64,000 bases of DNA from an uncultured Dorea sp. GTDB lineage: Bacteria > Bacillota > Clostridia > Lachnospirales > Lachnospiraceae. The stretch lies in the NCBI GenBank assembly GCA_910584095.1, contig CAJTYU010000003.1, forward strand, positions 100,381 to 164,380, in the 5' to 3' direction. Positions 27,201 through 36,082 of this stretch are shown here, piece after piece. Position numbers and translations under genes: made by a program. The notes beneath the pieces were generated by a model. That model ran no database searches. It worked only from the letters and a program-made list of their open reading frames with translations, and was not told the origin of the DNA. The number at the start of each line of letters is the position of its first letter. Position 1 is the stretch's first letter.

Positions 27201-28067
27201 ATGCATCTGACCGGGGATCGGAAGGGAAGAATTGAACAGGAAAATGACGGACAGGACAGGCTGTTGGAATGGATGTATGCCCATAAACCTGGGCGCGCGC
27301 TGCTTCGCCTGCTTATCCGGCCGTCTGTGTCCAAAGCGGGAGGACGGCTGTTGGAGACAAAGGTTTCCAGATGGATGATCCGTCCTTTTGTCAAGAGACA
27401 TTCGATTGATATGAGCGAGTATGAGGCAGAGACCTTCCGCTCCTATAATGATTTTTTTAAGCGGAGGCTAAAGCCTAAGGCCCGGCGCATCGAGGAGGCT
27501 CCGGATGCCTTCGTCAGTCCCTGTGACAGCAGGCTCAGCGTTTATCAGATAAATGGACGGGAAGAATTTCAGGTAAAGCATGTGGGCTATACGCTGGAAA
27601 GCCTTTTGAGGGATAAGCGTCTGGCGTCTAAATATGCGGGCGGATACGTATGGATCTTCCGTCTGTGCGTGGAGGATTACCATCATTATATTTATGTGGA
27701 TCATGGGAGAGAGCTGGTGCGGCGCAGGATTCCGGGGGTATTTCATACGGTGAATCCGGCGGCGGGAGACAGGATCCCGATTTACAGGGAAAACACAAGG
27801 GAATATTCGGTAATAAAAACAGAGAATTTCGGAGCGGTGATACAGATGGAGGTGGGCGCCTTGCTTGTAGGACGGATTGAGAACCGGGAAGCGACGGATT
27901 CGGTGAAGCGCGGGCAGGAGAGAGGAAACTTTGCTTTCGGCGGTTCTACGGTAATTCTGGTCACCCGCGAAGGAAGAGCAGAGCCGGATTGGGATATTTT
28001 GGAGCATTCGATGCGAGGGATTGAGACAAAGGTGAAGCTGGGAGAGAAAATCGGGAGAGGATGTTGA
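27201..28067 (+). CDS. psd: Phosphatidylserine decarboxylase
   Basis: 288 residues. The C-terminal self-cleavage site FGGSTVILV (Ser at about residue 248) is the place where the proenzyme splits and the Ser becomes the pyruvoyl cofactor. Other family features are YNDFFKRRL, PCDSRLSVY and DYHHYIYVDHG, containing the proposed catalytic His residues. It makes phosphatidylethanolamine from phosphatidylserine. GGGAGG precedes the ATG. It ends the operon begun at 25813. Confidence 0.93.
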   Translation: MHLTGDRKGRIEQENDGQDRLLEWMYAHKPGRALLRLLIRPSVSKAGGRLLETKVSRWMIRPFVKRHSIDMSEYEAETFRSYNDFFKRRLKPKARRIEEAPDAFVSPCDSRLSVYQINGREEFQVKHVGYTLESLLRDKRLASKYAGGYVWIFRLCVEDYHHYIYVDHGRELVRRRIPGVFHTVNPAAGDRIPIYRENTREYSVIKTENFGAVIQMEVGALLVGRIENREATDSVKRGQERGNFAFGGSTVILVTREGRAEPDWDILEHSMRGIETKVKLGEKIGRGC

Positions 28068-28097
28068 GCATACCTGTGGACAGTCATAAATTGGATA

Positions 28098-28126
28098 TTG
28101 ACTTTTACAGGTAAAAGTGATAAAAC
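28098..28126 (+). promoter_or_regulatory. Promoter upstream of the lysine riboswitch
   Basis: TTGACT (28098-28103), 17 bp, TAAAAC (28121-28126), about 23 bp before the first paired base of the aptamer. Confidence 0.55.
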
Positions 28127-28148
28127 AGTACTATATGAATAACAGCTT

Positions 28149-28305
28149 GATAGAGGCGCGGTTTTTATGAGTACCTTGCAGCGATAGTCCGGCAGACTGC
28201 TGCGTGGGAAAGGAGAAACTGCCGAAGGCGGATTCTTGGCCGGAGGATTTGTCTGGGATACAGCAGAATATGCTGTGTACTGTCACGAGGATGTGGAGCG
28301 CTATC
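28149..28305 (+). promoter_or_regulatory. Lysine riboswitch aptamer (L box)
   Basis: The closing stem P1 pairs GATAGAGGCGC (from 28149) with GCGCTATC ending at 28305. Inside are conserved L-box core blocks: AGAGGCGCGG, the ATGAGTACC turn, GGAAAGGAGAAACTGCCGAAG-like sequence around 28205-28227, CTGGGATACAGC, and ACTGTCACGAGG-x-TGTGGAGCGC. Arm P2 (GCAGCGATAGTCCGGCAGACTGCTGC region) is well paired. The order and spacing match the five-helix lysine aptamer. It is followed by an intrinsic terminator and then the NhaC-type gene, so lysine binding should switch the gene off. Confidence 0.93.
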
Positions 28306-28353
28306 TGAACTGTGCGGGGATTCATGTTTGTATCCTTATGCAGAGTGGCTTGG

Positions 28354-28394
28354 AGTCATGAATGGCGTTTTTGAAGCGTTATTCATGACTTTTT
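28354..28394 (+). terminator. Riboswitch expression-platform terminator
   Basis: A 14-bp stem (28354-28367 with 28377-28390, two G-T wobbles) and a T run, 48 bp after the lysine aptamer and 68 bp before the carrier ATG. Confidence 0.88.
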
Positions 28395-28461
28395 ATCATG
28401 CAGGAGACTCTGTTTTTTGTATGGCAAATTCTATAGAAAGACCAAAGGAGAGAGGATATTT

Positions 28462-30084
28462 ATGAGAAACATTAAGAGGAAAATTGCATGGGCATTTTCT
28501 GCGGTTATGATGATGGCGCTGTGCTGTCCGGCCATAGCTTTTGCGGCCGAGGAGGCGGAAGAGTATGTGCCGTCCATGTACGCCAGCTTCTGGGCGCTGG
28601 TTCCGCCGGTAGTTGCAATTGTGCTGGCGCTGATTACGAAAGAAGTATACAGTTCTCTGTTTATCGGGGTACTGATCGGAGGTTTGTTCTATTCGGGCTT
28701 CACTTTTGAAACGACGATTACCCATGTTTTTCAGGATGGTATCATCGGAGTGCTGTCTGACAGCTATAACGTAGGAATCTTGGTATTCTTAGTAGTGTTG
28801 GGAATTATGGTATGCCTGATGAACAAGGCGGGCGGTTCCGCCGCTTTCGGGCGCTGGGCAGAGGTACATATCAAGAGCCGTGCGGGCGCGCAGCTTGCGA
28901 CTATCCTGCTGGGAGTGCTGATCTTTATTGACGATTATTTTAACTGTTTGACTGTGGGAAGCGTAATGCGCCCGGTGACGGACAAGCACAATATTTCCCG
29001 CGCGAAGCTGTCTTACCTGATTGACGCGACGGCGGCCCCGATCTGCATTATCGCGCCGATTTCTTCATGGGCGGCGGCAGTAACGGGGTTCGTAGAGGGG
29101 GAGGACGGATTATCCATTTTTGTACGCGCTATTCCTTATAATTTCTACGCGCTGCTTACGATTGTTATGATGATTGTGCTGGTAGTGCTGAATATGGATT
29201 ACGGCTCGATGAAGGTTCATGAGAAAAATGCGCAGGAAAAAGGCGATCTGTATACGACGCCGGACAGGCCTTATGCGAATGCGGAGGAAGAGATCGCAAG
29301 CAGCAACGGAAGGGTGATTGATCTGGTATTTCCCATTGTATCCCTGATTATCTCCTGCGTCATCGGAATGATCTGGACCGGAGGTTTCTTTGAGGGAGAA
29401 GGATTTGTTGCGGCATTTTCAAACAGCGACGCATCCGTTGGACTTGCCGTAGGAAGTTTCTTTGCATTTGTGATAACGATCGTGTTCTATCTGGCGCGCA
29501 GAGTTCTGAAGTTTAATGAGTGCATGTCCTGCATTCCGGACGGATTTAAGGCAATGGTGCCTGCAATTTTGATCCTGACGCTGGCGTGGACTTTAAAGGC
29601 AATGACAGACAGCCTTGGAGCGGCTGAATTTGTGGCGGGAGCTATGGAAAACGCAGCGGGCGGACTGGTAAACTTCCTGCCGGCTATCATTTTCTTGGTT
29701 GGATGCTTTTTGGCTTTTGCAACGGGAACCTCATGGGGAACCTTTGGTATCCTGATACCTATCGTAGTTGCCGTATTTGCGGGAACCAATGAAACGATGA
29801 TGATTATTTCTATTTCCGCATGTATGGCGGGCGCGGTGTGCGGCGACCACTGTTCTCCTATTTCCGATACCACGATTATGGCGTCGGCGGGAGCGCAGTG
29901 TAATCATGTGAATCATGTATCCACACAGCTTCCTTATGCGATAACCGTAGCGGCGGTATCCTTTGTGACCTATCTGGTGGCGGGATTTGTGCAGACGGCG
30001 TTTATCGCGCTTCCGATTGGAATCGTCTTAATGGTTCTGACGCTGGTTATTATGAGAAATTCCGGAGAAGGAAAAGCCGCATAA
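28462..30084 (+). CDS. NhaC-family carrier, probable lysine transporter
   Basis: 540 residues from ATG 28462, chosen for the GGAGAGAGGA ribosome site; an upstream in-frame start at 28417 lies right after the terminator and lacks a good site. About eleven to twelve membrane helices, with NhaC-type blocks (FIDDYFNCLTVGSVMRPVTD, TGTSWGTFGILIP, GDHCSPISDTTI). The N-terminus (MRNIKRKIAWAFSAVMMM, then a likely cleavage after AFA) looks like a signal sequence, unusual for this family. NhaC proteins exchange Na+ and H+, but members behind lysine riboswitches (LysW type) are considered lysine carriers, and the aptamer upstream makes that the preferred reading. Confidence 0.88.
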   Translation: MRNIKRKIAWAFSAVMMMALCCPAIAFAAEEAEEYVPSMYASFWALVPPVVAIVLALITKEVYSSLFIGVLIGGLFYSGFTFETTITHVFQDGIIGVLSDSYNVGILVFLVVLGIMVCLMNKAGGSAAFGRWAEVHIKSRAGAQLATILLGVLIFIDDYFNCLTVGSVMRPVTDKHNISRAKLSYLIDATAAPICIIAPISSWAAAVTGFVEGEDGLSIFVRAIPYNFYALLTIVMMIVLVVLNMDYGSMKVHEKNAQEKGDLYTTPDRPYANAEEEIASSNGRVIDLVFPIVSLIISCVIGMIWTGGFFEGEGFVAAFSNSDASVGLAVGSFFAFVITIVFYLARRVLKFNECMSCIPDGFKAMVPAILILTLAWTLKAMTDSLGAAEFVAGAMENAAGGLVNFLPAIIFLVGCFLAFATGTSWGTFGILIPIVVAVFAGTNETMMIISISACMAGAVCGDHCSPISDTTIMASAGAQCNHVNHVSTQLPYAITVAAVSFVTYLVAGFVQTAFIALPIGIVLMVLTLVIMRNSGEGKAA

Positions 30085-30110
30085 TCCCAAAGGGAAAAGT
30101 TTAACAGAGA

Positions 30111-30147
30111 CAGAAACAGGGAATCCTAGAAACAGGGTTCCTTTTCT
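30111..30147 (+). terminator. Probable terminator after the lysine-regulated carrier
   Basis: CAGAAA and GGGAATCC at 30111 onward pair imperfectly with GGGTTCC and TTTCTG ending near 30147, with a short T run in the 3' arm. It lies about 30 bp after the carrier stop. Confidence 0.5.
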
Positions 30148-30243
30148 GTATTCAGAGGATGAAAAAAGGAAAAAAGTATGTTACACTTAGAAAGCAGTAT
30201 TTTTGAGTGGTTCTATCAGTATTTAAGAATTGGAGATTAGTCA

Positions 30244-33174
30244 ATGGGTGTAAAAGATGTAGTACAATACGAGATCATAAAGGAGCAGGAGTTAAAGGAC
30301 GTGAAGTGCAGCGGCTACCTGCTCAGGCATAAGAAGAGCGGCGCGAGAGTGGTACTGATGGAGGCGGCCGACGATAATAAGGTATTTTCCATCGGGTTTC
30401 GCACGCCGCCGGAGGACAGTACCGGCCTGCCCCATATCCTAGAGCACTCGGTGCTCTGCGGCTCGAAGAATTTTCCGGTGAAAGACCCCTTTGTGGAATT
30501 GGTGAAGGGTTCTATGAACACCTTCCTGAATGCGATGACCTATCCGGATAAGACGGTGTATCCGGTGGCCAGCTGCAATGACAAGGATTTCCGGAATCTG
30601 ATGCATGTGTATTTAGACGCGGTGTTCTATCCGAATATTTATCAGCATGAGGAGATTTTCCGGCAGGAGGGATGGAGTTATAAGCTGGAGAGCGAGGAGG
30701 CGGAGCTGGAGTATAACGGAGTCGTCTATAATGAGATGAAGGGCGCATTTTCCTCGCCGGAGGGGGTTCTCGATCGGGTTACCTTAAATACTCTGTTCCC
30801 GGATACCTCCTATGCCCATGAATCGGGGGGAGATCCAGAGGAGATTCCGAATCTGAGCTATGAGCAGTTTCTGGCGTTTCATAAGAAATATTACCACCCT
30901 TCCAACAGCTATATTTATTTGTACGGGGATATGGATATGGAGGAGCGCCTGATCTGGCTGGACCGGGAGTATTTGAGCAAATTTGACCAGCTTAAGATTG
31001 ATTCTAAGATCCGGTATCAGGAGCCGTTTCTTAAGATGAAGGAGGTAAGGCTGCCCTATTCTATTACCAGCGAGGAGCCGGTAGAGGACAATACCTATCT
31101 GTCCTATAACAAGGTGATCGGCACATGCCTTGATAAGGAGCTTTATGTGGCGTTTGAAATCTTGGATTACGCGCTGCTTTCCGCGCCGGGGGCGCCGCTT
31201 AAGAAAGCGCTTCTGGAAGCCGGAATCGGCAAGGATATTATGGGGTCTTATGACAATGGGATTTATCAGCCGATCTTTTCCGTGGTAGCGAAGAATGCCA
31301 ACGCAGAACAGAAGGAAGCGTTTGTGGAATTAATTGAGGAACTGCTGGCGGAGATGGCAGAGAAGGGTATCGATAAGAAAGCGCTGGAGGCGGGAATCAA
31401 TTATCATGAATTTCAGTACCGGGAGGCGGACTACGGACGCTATCCAAAGGGGCTGATGTATGGACTTCAGATTATGGACAGCTGGCTGTACGATGAGAAA
31501 GAGCCTTTTATGCATATTCAGGCGTTAGATACCTTTGAATTTTTAAAGAGCCAGATGAATACCGGATATTTTGAGAATCTGGTCCGTAAGTTTCTGCTGG
31601 ACAACCAGCATGGGGCGGTTATCGTAGTGGAGCCGGAACAGGGGCGCACCGCCCGGATGGACAAAGAGCTTCACGAGAAGCTTCAGGAATATAAGAACAG
31701 CCTGAGCAAGGAAGAAATCCGCAGGCTGGCAGAGCAGACAAAGACGCTGGAGGATTACCAGTCCGAGCCGTCGGACGAGGAAGCCTTAGCGACAATTCCG
31801 GTTCTTCGGAGGGAGGATATTTCCAGAGAACCTCAGCCGGTTTACAACGAGGAAATGAAACTCTCAGGAATTCCAGTCATTTTTCATGAGATCGATACCA
31901 ATGGAATCGGTTATGTGACGCTGCTCTTTGATATGTCGGAGGTTCCGGAGGAACTGCTTCCTTATGCGGGGATCCTGCAAGGGGTATTGGGAATTATTGA
32001 TACGGAGAACTATGAGTATGGGGAGCTTTTTAATGAGATTAATCTTCATACCGGAGGGATCGGCACGTCCATGGAGCTGTATCCGGATGCGACGAAGGTC
32101 AGGGAGAAGGAGTTTAAGGCCACTTTTGAGATCAAGGCTAAATCCTTATATGGGAAGCTTTCTGTGGCTTTTGCCATGATGAAGGAGATCCTGACCCGGT
32201 CAAAGCTTGGAGATGAGAAACGGTTAAAAGAGATTCTTGCCATGACCGCCTCAAGGCTTCTGATGCGGTTCCAGTCTAGCGGCCATGTGACGGCGGCGCT
32301 TCGGGCGCAGTCTTACGCGTCTCCGTCGGCGAAGCTTAAGGATATGACAAATGGAATCGGTTACTATCAAAAGGTTTCTTATTTAGAGAAGAATTTTGAA
32401 GCGGAGAAGGAGAGCTTAGTCTCCAATCTTGAGAAGCTGGCACGGGCGCTGTTTCGGGCGGATCATATGATGATCAGCTACACGGCGGAGCGGGAAGGGC
32501 TTCCGGCTCTGGAGGCAGAGGTGAAGGGGTTTGCAGAGGGACTCTTTACGGAAGCAGTGAAGCTTGGAGAGACAGACCGCTGCATCATTCACTGCGAGAA
32601 GTTAAATGAAGGGTTTAAGACGGCTTCTAAGGTACAGTATGTGGCAAGATGCGGTAATTTTATCGATGGAGGAGCGTCTTACACCGGTGTGCTTCAGGTG
32701 CTGAAGGTGATTATGGGCTACGAGTATCTGTGGCAGAATATTCGAGTGAAAGGCGGGGCATACGGCTGTATGAGCAGCTTTAACCGGATTGGGGAAGGAT
32801 TTTTTGTATCCTACCGCGATCCGAACCTTACGCGCACCATGGAAGTCTACGAGGGCGTGGCGGAGTATCTTCGGAGCTTTACGGTCAGTGATTTTGATAT
32901 GAATAAATATGTCATTGGCACCATGAGCAATCTGGACCAGCCTATGACGCCGTCCCTGAAGGGAGACCGCTCTCTGAACTTGTATATGAACCATGTGAGC
33001 GAAGATATGCTCCGGGAGGAGCGCAGGCAGGTGTTAGAGGCGGATCAGGATGATATCCGCAGGCTTGCGCCGGTTGTGGAGGCGATGATGAAGGCGGACC
33101 AGCTCTGCGTCATCGGAAGCGAGGAGAAGATCGCGGAGGCAGAGAATTTGTTTGGCGTGGTTACTGTATTTTGA
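30244..33174 (+). CDS. M16C family zinc metallopeptidase, presequence protease-like
   Basis: 976 residues, the length of PreP/Cym1-type enzymes. The inverted zinc motif HILEH is at residues 64-68, with the distal zinc Glu in VVYNEMKGAFSSPE about 80 residues on. The second half contains the matching C-terminal lobe with KGGAYGCMSSFN and SYRDPNLTRTMEVY, which in this family contribute substrate-binding Arg/Tyr. No signal peptide, so it probably degrades short peptides in the cytoplasm. It stands alone between the lysine carrier and era. Confidence 0.93.
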   Translation: MGVKDVVQYEIIKEQELKDVKCSGYLLRHKKSGARVVLMEAADDNKVFSIGFRTPPEDSTGLPHILEHSVLCGSKNFPVKDPFVELVKGSMNTFLNAMTYPDKTVYPVASCNDKDFRNLMHVYLDAVFYPNIYQHEEIFRQEGWSYKLESEEAELEYNGVVYNEMKGAFSSPEGVLDRVTLNTLFPDTSYAHESGGDPEEIPNLSYEQFLAFHKKYYHPSNSYIYLYGDMDMEERLIWLDREYLSKFDQLKIDSKIRYQEPFLKMKEVRLPYSITSEEPVEDNTYLSYNKVIGTCLDKELYVAFEILDYALLSAPGAPLKKALLEAGIGKDIMGSYDNGIYQPIFSVVAKNANAEQKEAFVELIEELLAEMAEKGIDKKALEAGINYHEFQYREADYGRYPKGLMYGLQIMDSWLYDEKEPFMHIQALDTFEFLKSQMNTGYFENLVRKFLLDNQHGAVIVVEPEQGRTARMDKELHEKLQEYKNSLSKEEIRRLAEQTKTLEDYQSEPSDEEALATIPVLRREDISREPQPVYNEEMKLSGIPVIFHEIDTNGIGYVTLLFDMSEVPEELLPYAGILQGVLGIIDTENYEYGELFNEINLHTGGIGTSMELYPDATKVREKEFKATFEIKAKSLYGKLSVAFAMMKEILTRSKLGDEKRLKEILAMTASRLLMRFQSSGHVTAALRAQSYASPSAKLKDMTNGIGYYQKVSYLEKNFEAEKESLVSNLEKLARALFRADHMMISYTAEREGLPALEAEVKGFAEGLFTEAVKLGETDRCIIHCEKLNEGFKTASKVQYVARCGNFIDGGASYTGVLQVLKVIMGYEYLWQNIRVKGGAYGCMSSFNRIGEGFFVSYRDPNLTRTMEVYEGVAEYLRSFTVSDFDMNKYVIGTMSNLDQPMTPSLKGDRSLNLYMNHVSEDMLREERRQVLEADQDDIRRLAPVVEAMMKADQLCVIGSEEKIAEAENLFGVVTVF

Positions 33175-33213
33175 TGATGCCGGAGGGCGGGAAGTTAAGA
33201 TAAGGGAGAACAT

Positions 33214-34110
33214 ATGAGAAAGGATTATAAATCGGGCTTTGTTACGCTGATCGGGCGGCCGAATGTGGGGAAATCTACGCTGATGAATTATCTCATCGGC
33301 CAGAAGATCGCAATTACTTCTAACAAGCCGCAGACCACAAGGAACCGGATTCAGACAGTCCTGACCAGAGAAGAAGGGCAGATTATTTTCGTGGATACGC
33401 CAGGGATCCATAAGGCGAAGAATAGGCTTGGCAGTTACATGGTCAACGTGGCGGAGCGGACATTGAATGAGGTGGACGTGGCGCTGTGGCTGGTGGAACC
33501 TACCACCTTTATCGGCGCCGGGGAACAGCATATTGCAGCGCAGCTTAAGAAGGTAAAGACACCGGTGCTTTTAGTGATTAATAAGGTGGATATGGTTAGG
33601 AAGGAAGAAGTGTTTCTGGCAATTTCCGCCTACAAAGATATCTATGAATTTGCGGAGATCATTCCGGTGTCCGCAAGAAATGGAGATAATACCGACGAGT
33701 TGATCAAAGAGGTATTTCGCTATCTGCCCTATGGGCCGCAGTTTTACGATGAGGATACGGTTACGGACCAGCCGGAGCGTCAGATCGTGGCGGAGCTGAT
33801 CCGGGAGAAGGCGCTGCACTGCCTGAATGAGGAAATCCCCCACGGCATTGCCGTTGTGATCGACCGTATGAAGAAAAAGGGGAAGGTTATGCACATTGAC
33901 GCCACGATTATCTGCGAGCGGGATTCCCACAAGGGGATAATTATTGGAAAACAAGGAAATATGTTGAAAAAGATTGGCAGCACGGCAAGGTACGAGATCG
34001 AGAAAATGTTGAATTTACAGGCAAATCTCAAGCTTTGGGTGAAGGTGAAAAAGGACTGGAGAGACAGCGATTTTCTTGTGAAAAATTTTGGATACCGGGA
34101 AGACGAATAA
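33214..34110 (+). CDS. era: GTPase Era
   Basis: 298 residues. The GTPase domain has GRPNVGKSTLMN (G1), the switch region TTRNRIQ, DTPGIHK (G3) and NKVD (G4). The C-terminal KH domain (about 205-298) contains GKQGNMLKKIG. Era binds the 3' end of 16S rRNA in 30S assembly. recO lies downstream with a small gene between, the usual order in Firmicutes. Confidence 0.97.
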   Translation: MRKDYKSGFVTLIGRPNVGKSTLMNYLIGQKIAITSNKPQTTRNRIQTVLTREEGQIIFVDTPGIHKAKNRLGSYMVNVAERTLNEVDVALWLVEPTTFIGAGEQHIAAQLKKVKTPVLLVINKVDMVRKEEVFLAISAYKDIYEFAEIIPVSARNGDNTDELIKEVFRYLPYGPQFYDEDTVTDQPERQIVAELIREKALHCLNEEIPHGIAVVIDRMKKKGKVMHIDATIICERDSHKGIIIGKQGNMLKKIGSTARYEIEKMLNLQANLKLWVKVKKDWRDSDFLVKNFGYREDE

Positions 34111-34298
34111 AAAGCCCCTTCCACAGGACAACCTAACTCTAAGAATGAATTGATTCTGGGAAATGACCGTATGGGTTATGTTTGCTTCTCACCGCCCGCC
34201 CTGTTTTCGGCGTTAAAGGTTACAGCGCGGCAAGGGAGGACGGACAGCGGGCATACGGCCGCCTCAGAAGTATTCAGAACAGAGGATGAGGTGAGTCT

Positions 34299-34490
34299 AT
34301 GGAAGAAACGTACTGGAACAAATTTATGGAGTCGGGAAGGGTGCAGGATTATCTGAATTACCGGGGAATCGCGATCTGCGCGGAGGTAATGAGAAAATAC
34401 GGACAGGGTCCGGCAGAGAGAACAGGGGAAATTCTAAGTGAACCAGATAACGGTAATGGGTATGGTCCTATCTGCCATGCCCATCGGTGA
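34299..34490 (+). CDS. Small conserved-position protein between era and recO (YqzL-like)
   Basis: 63 residues beginning MEETYWNKFMESGRVQDYL. The ATG at 34299 has a GAGGTGAG ribosome site. Its 3' end overlaps recO by 53 bp in another frame. Bacillus has the short yqzL gene in exactly this gap, and many Clostridia carry a similar small acidic protein with a W-x2-F...V/I-x-D-Y-L pattern. Function unknown. The 188 bp between era and this gene hold nothing I can support. Confidence 0.6.
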   Translation: MEETYWNKFMESGRVQDYLNYRGIAICAEVMRKYGQGPAERTGEILSEPDNGNGYGPICHAHR

Positions 34491-35181
34491 GTATGATAAG
34501 CGGATAGTGCTGCTGACAAGGGAAAGAGGCAAGATATCAGCATTTGCAAGAGGGGCAAGAAAACCGGGAAGCGCCCTTAGCGGCGGCGTAATGCCTTTTT
34601 CTTTTGGGGAATTTACAATCTATGAGGGGCGGACATCCTATACGCTGATGTCGGCCTCTATTTCTAATTATTTTGCGGAACTCAGGGAAGACGTGGAGGG
34701 CGCATATTACGGCTTTTACTTTATGGAGATCGCGGATTATTACTGCCGGGAGGCAAATGATGAAAGACAGATGCTAAAGCTTCTGTACCAGTCCCTCAGA
34801 GCGGTTCTAAAGGGCAGCATTCCCAACCGTCTGGTGCGGCGCGTCTTTGAACTGAAGGCGGTGTGTATCAATGGGGAGGCGCCGCAGGTGTTTCAGTGCG
34901 TGGTGTGCGGAGACGCCGGGCGGGATGGGCAGTTCAGCGTGAAAAAGGGAGGGAAGGTCTGTATGGAATGCGGCGGCGATGTGTATGACGGTATGGAACT
35001 TTTGACCTCCACTTGGCATACGCTGCAGTATATCGTCAGTTCCAGCTTGGAGAAGCTGTATACTTTTACCGTGTCGGAGGCTGTGCTCCGGGAATTTGAG
35101 ATGGTAATGGAGCGGTATCTGGACGTGTATGTGGATAAAAGATTTAAGTCGCTGGAAATTATAGAGAGCATGAAATTATAA
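34438..35181 (+). CDS. recO: DNA repair protein RecO
   Basis: 247 residues. GTG start at 34438, with AGGGGAAA seven to nine bases upstream. The N-terminal OB fold shows the family block PIGEYDKRIVLLTRERGK and FARGARKPGS. The C-terminal part carries a zinc finger with CVVC and CMEC pairs. RecO loads RecA on SSB-coated DNA and works with RecR. The stop codon sits next to a repeated operator element (35181-35266). Confidence 0.95.
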   Translation: MNQITVMGMVLSAMPIGEYDKRIVLLTRERGKISAFARGARKPGSALSGGVMPFSFGEFTIYEGRTSYTLMSASISNYFAELREDVEGAYYGFYFMEIADYYCREANDERQMLKLLYQSLRAVLKGSIPNRLVRRVFELKAVCINGEAPQVFQCVVCGDAGRDGQFSVKKGGKVCMECGGDVYDGMELLTSTWHTLQYIVSSSLEKLYTFTVSEAVLREFEMVMERYLDVYVDKRFKSLEIIESMKL

Positions 35182-35266
35182 AAAGTGATATATTTGTAAC
35201 TTTTCTGTTGACACGGGAAATAAAAAGTGATATATTTGTCTTGTAATAAGATAAATATATCACTTT
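35181..35266 (+). promoter_or_regulatory. Promoter with three operator-like repeats before DUF3796/XRE genes
   Basis: A 17-bp unit AAAAGTGATATATTTGT occurs at 35181-35197 and again at 35223-35239, and its inverse (AAATATATCACTTT) at 35253-35266. TTGACA (35208-35213), 17 bp, TATATT (35231-35236) forms a strong promoter whose -10 lies inside the second copy. The second and third copies form a long perfect palindrome. A repressor bound here would block the promoter; the XRE protein encoded at 36083 is the obvious candidate. Confidence 0.75.
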
Positions 35267-35410
35267 GTTTCTGCCTGTGCAGTCCGATGCGGTAAAGAGG
35301 AATTCGAGATGCAGCCCGTGAGGGCATCCGGGAAATTGTGAGCGGTAAATAGCAAGCCGGAAACTGTAAACGGAAGATTTTGCAGGCAGAAAATAGAATG
35401 GAGCGTGCTT

Positions 35411-36079
35411 ATGAAAAAGACAAATGTAAAACGTGTTGTGTTTCTGGGAGCGCTGTGCGTGGCCGTTAATCTGGCGTCCGCATGGTATTCCGTAACCTTT
35501 AATGATGCAAGGCTGGTAAAGCCGATGGATTTCTCAGAATATAGATTCCAGATACAGGATCTGCCGGAGATTCTTTCCATTATTTTTATCTTGGCGTATG
35601 CCGGGTATTTATTTTTGCTGTTGATCCGGTCAATTTTTGCTGAAAAGAACAGAAAGACAGAGACGCAGACGACCAGAAGGATTAATCCCAAGTACGGCTT
35701 ATTTGGATTCTTCGGCCTGTTCGGTTTCCTTGGATTCTGGACGTACCATGTGGATAAGACGGTTTATCCCTTTGTGTTCTTCCTGTTTTTCGGATTTTTC
35801 GGACTGTTCTATGAAGGGAAGCTGTCGGGTACCTTTATGGATGAGCGTTTTCGGGAGAATCAGATAAAAGCCCGGATGAAGGCGAGCCGGACGGCGCTCT
35901 CAATTATTTTTTTTGCCACGCTGGTTTTAGGGCAGGGAAAGTTTATGGGGAATCTGGAGTATACGCTGATTGCTTTTGTGATCGTGGTAGCGCTGTCTCT
36001 GGCGCTGGAACTATTTTTGGGAGAGTATCTTTTGTATCGTTACGACCATGATGAGCAGATAGAAGAAAGAGGGGAATAG
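35411..36079 (+). CDS. DUF3796-type membrane protein
   Basis: 222 residues from ATG 35411 (GGAG eight bases before; a GTG at 35405 is too close to it). Predicted helices: one near residue 8-28, one at about 55-75, a glycine/phenylalanine-rich pair (FGFFGLFGFLGFW and FVFFLFFGFFGLFYEG, about 97-137) and two in the C-terminal third. The Gly-Phe pattern with LSGTFMDERF is what I associate with DUF3796, a family usually encoded beside a small XRE regulator, as here. Role unknown. Confidence 0.75.
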   Translation: MKKTNVKRVVFLGALCVAVNLASAWYSVTFNDARLVKPMDFSEYRFQIQDLPEILSIIFILAYAGYLFLLLIRSIFAEKNRKTETQTTRRINPKYGLFGFFGLFGFLGFWTYHVDKTVYPFVFFLFFGFFGLFYEGKLSGTFMDERFRENQIKARMKASRTALSIIFFATLVLGQGKFMGNLEYTLIAFVIVVALSLALELFLGEYLLYRYDHDEQIEERGE

Positions 36080-36082
36080 AAC

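Noticed and set aside
28462..30084. pH-regulating Na+/H+ antiporter as the main role
   Set aside because: Family membership would suggest it, but a complete lysine riboswitch with terminator controls the gene, so lysine transport is the better-supported reading.
34150..34356. 68-codon ORF between era and recO
   Set aside because: It overlaps the better-supported small gene at 34299 in another frame and has no ribosome site.
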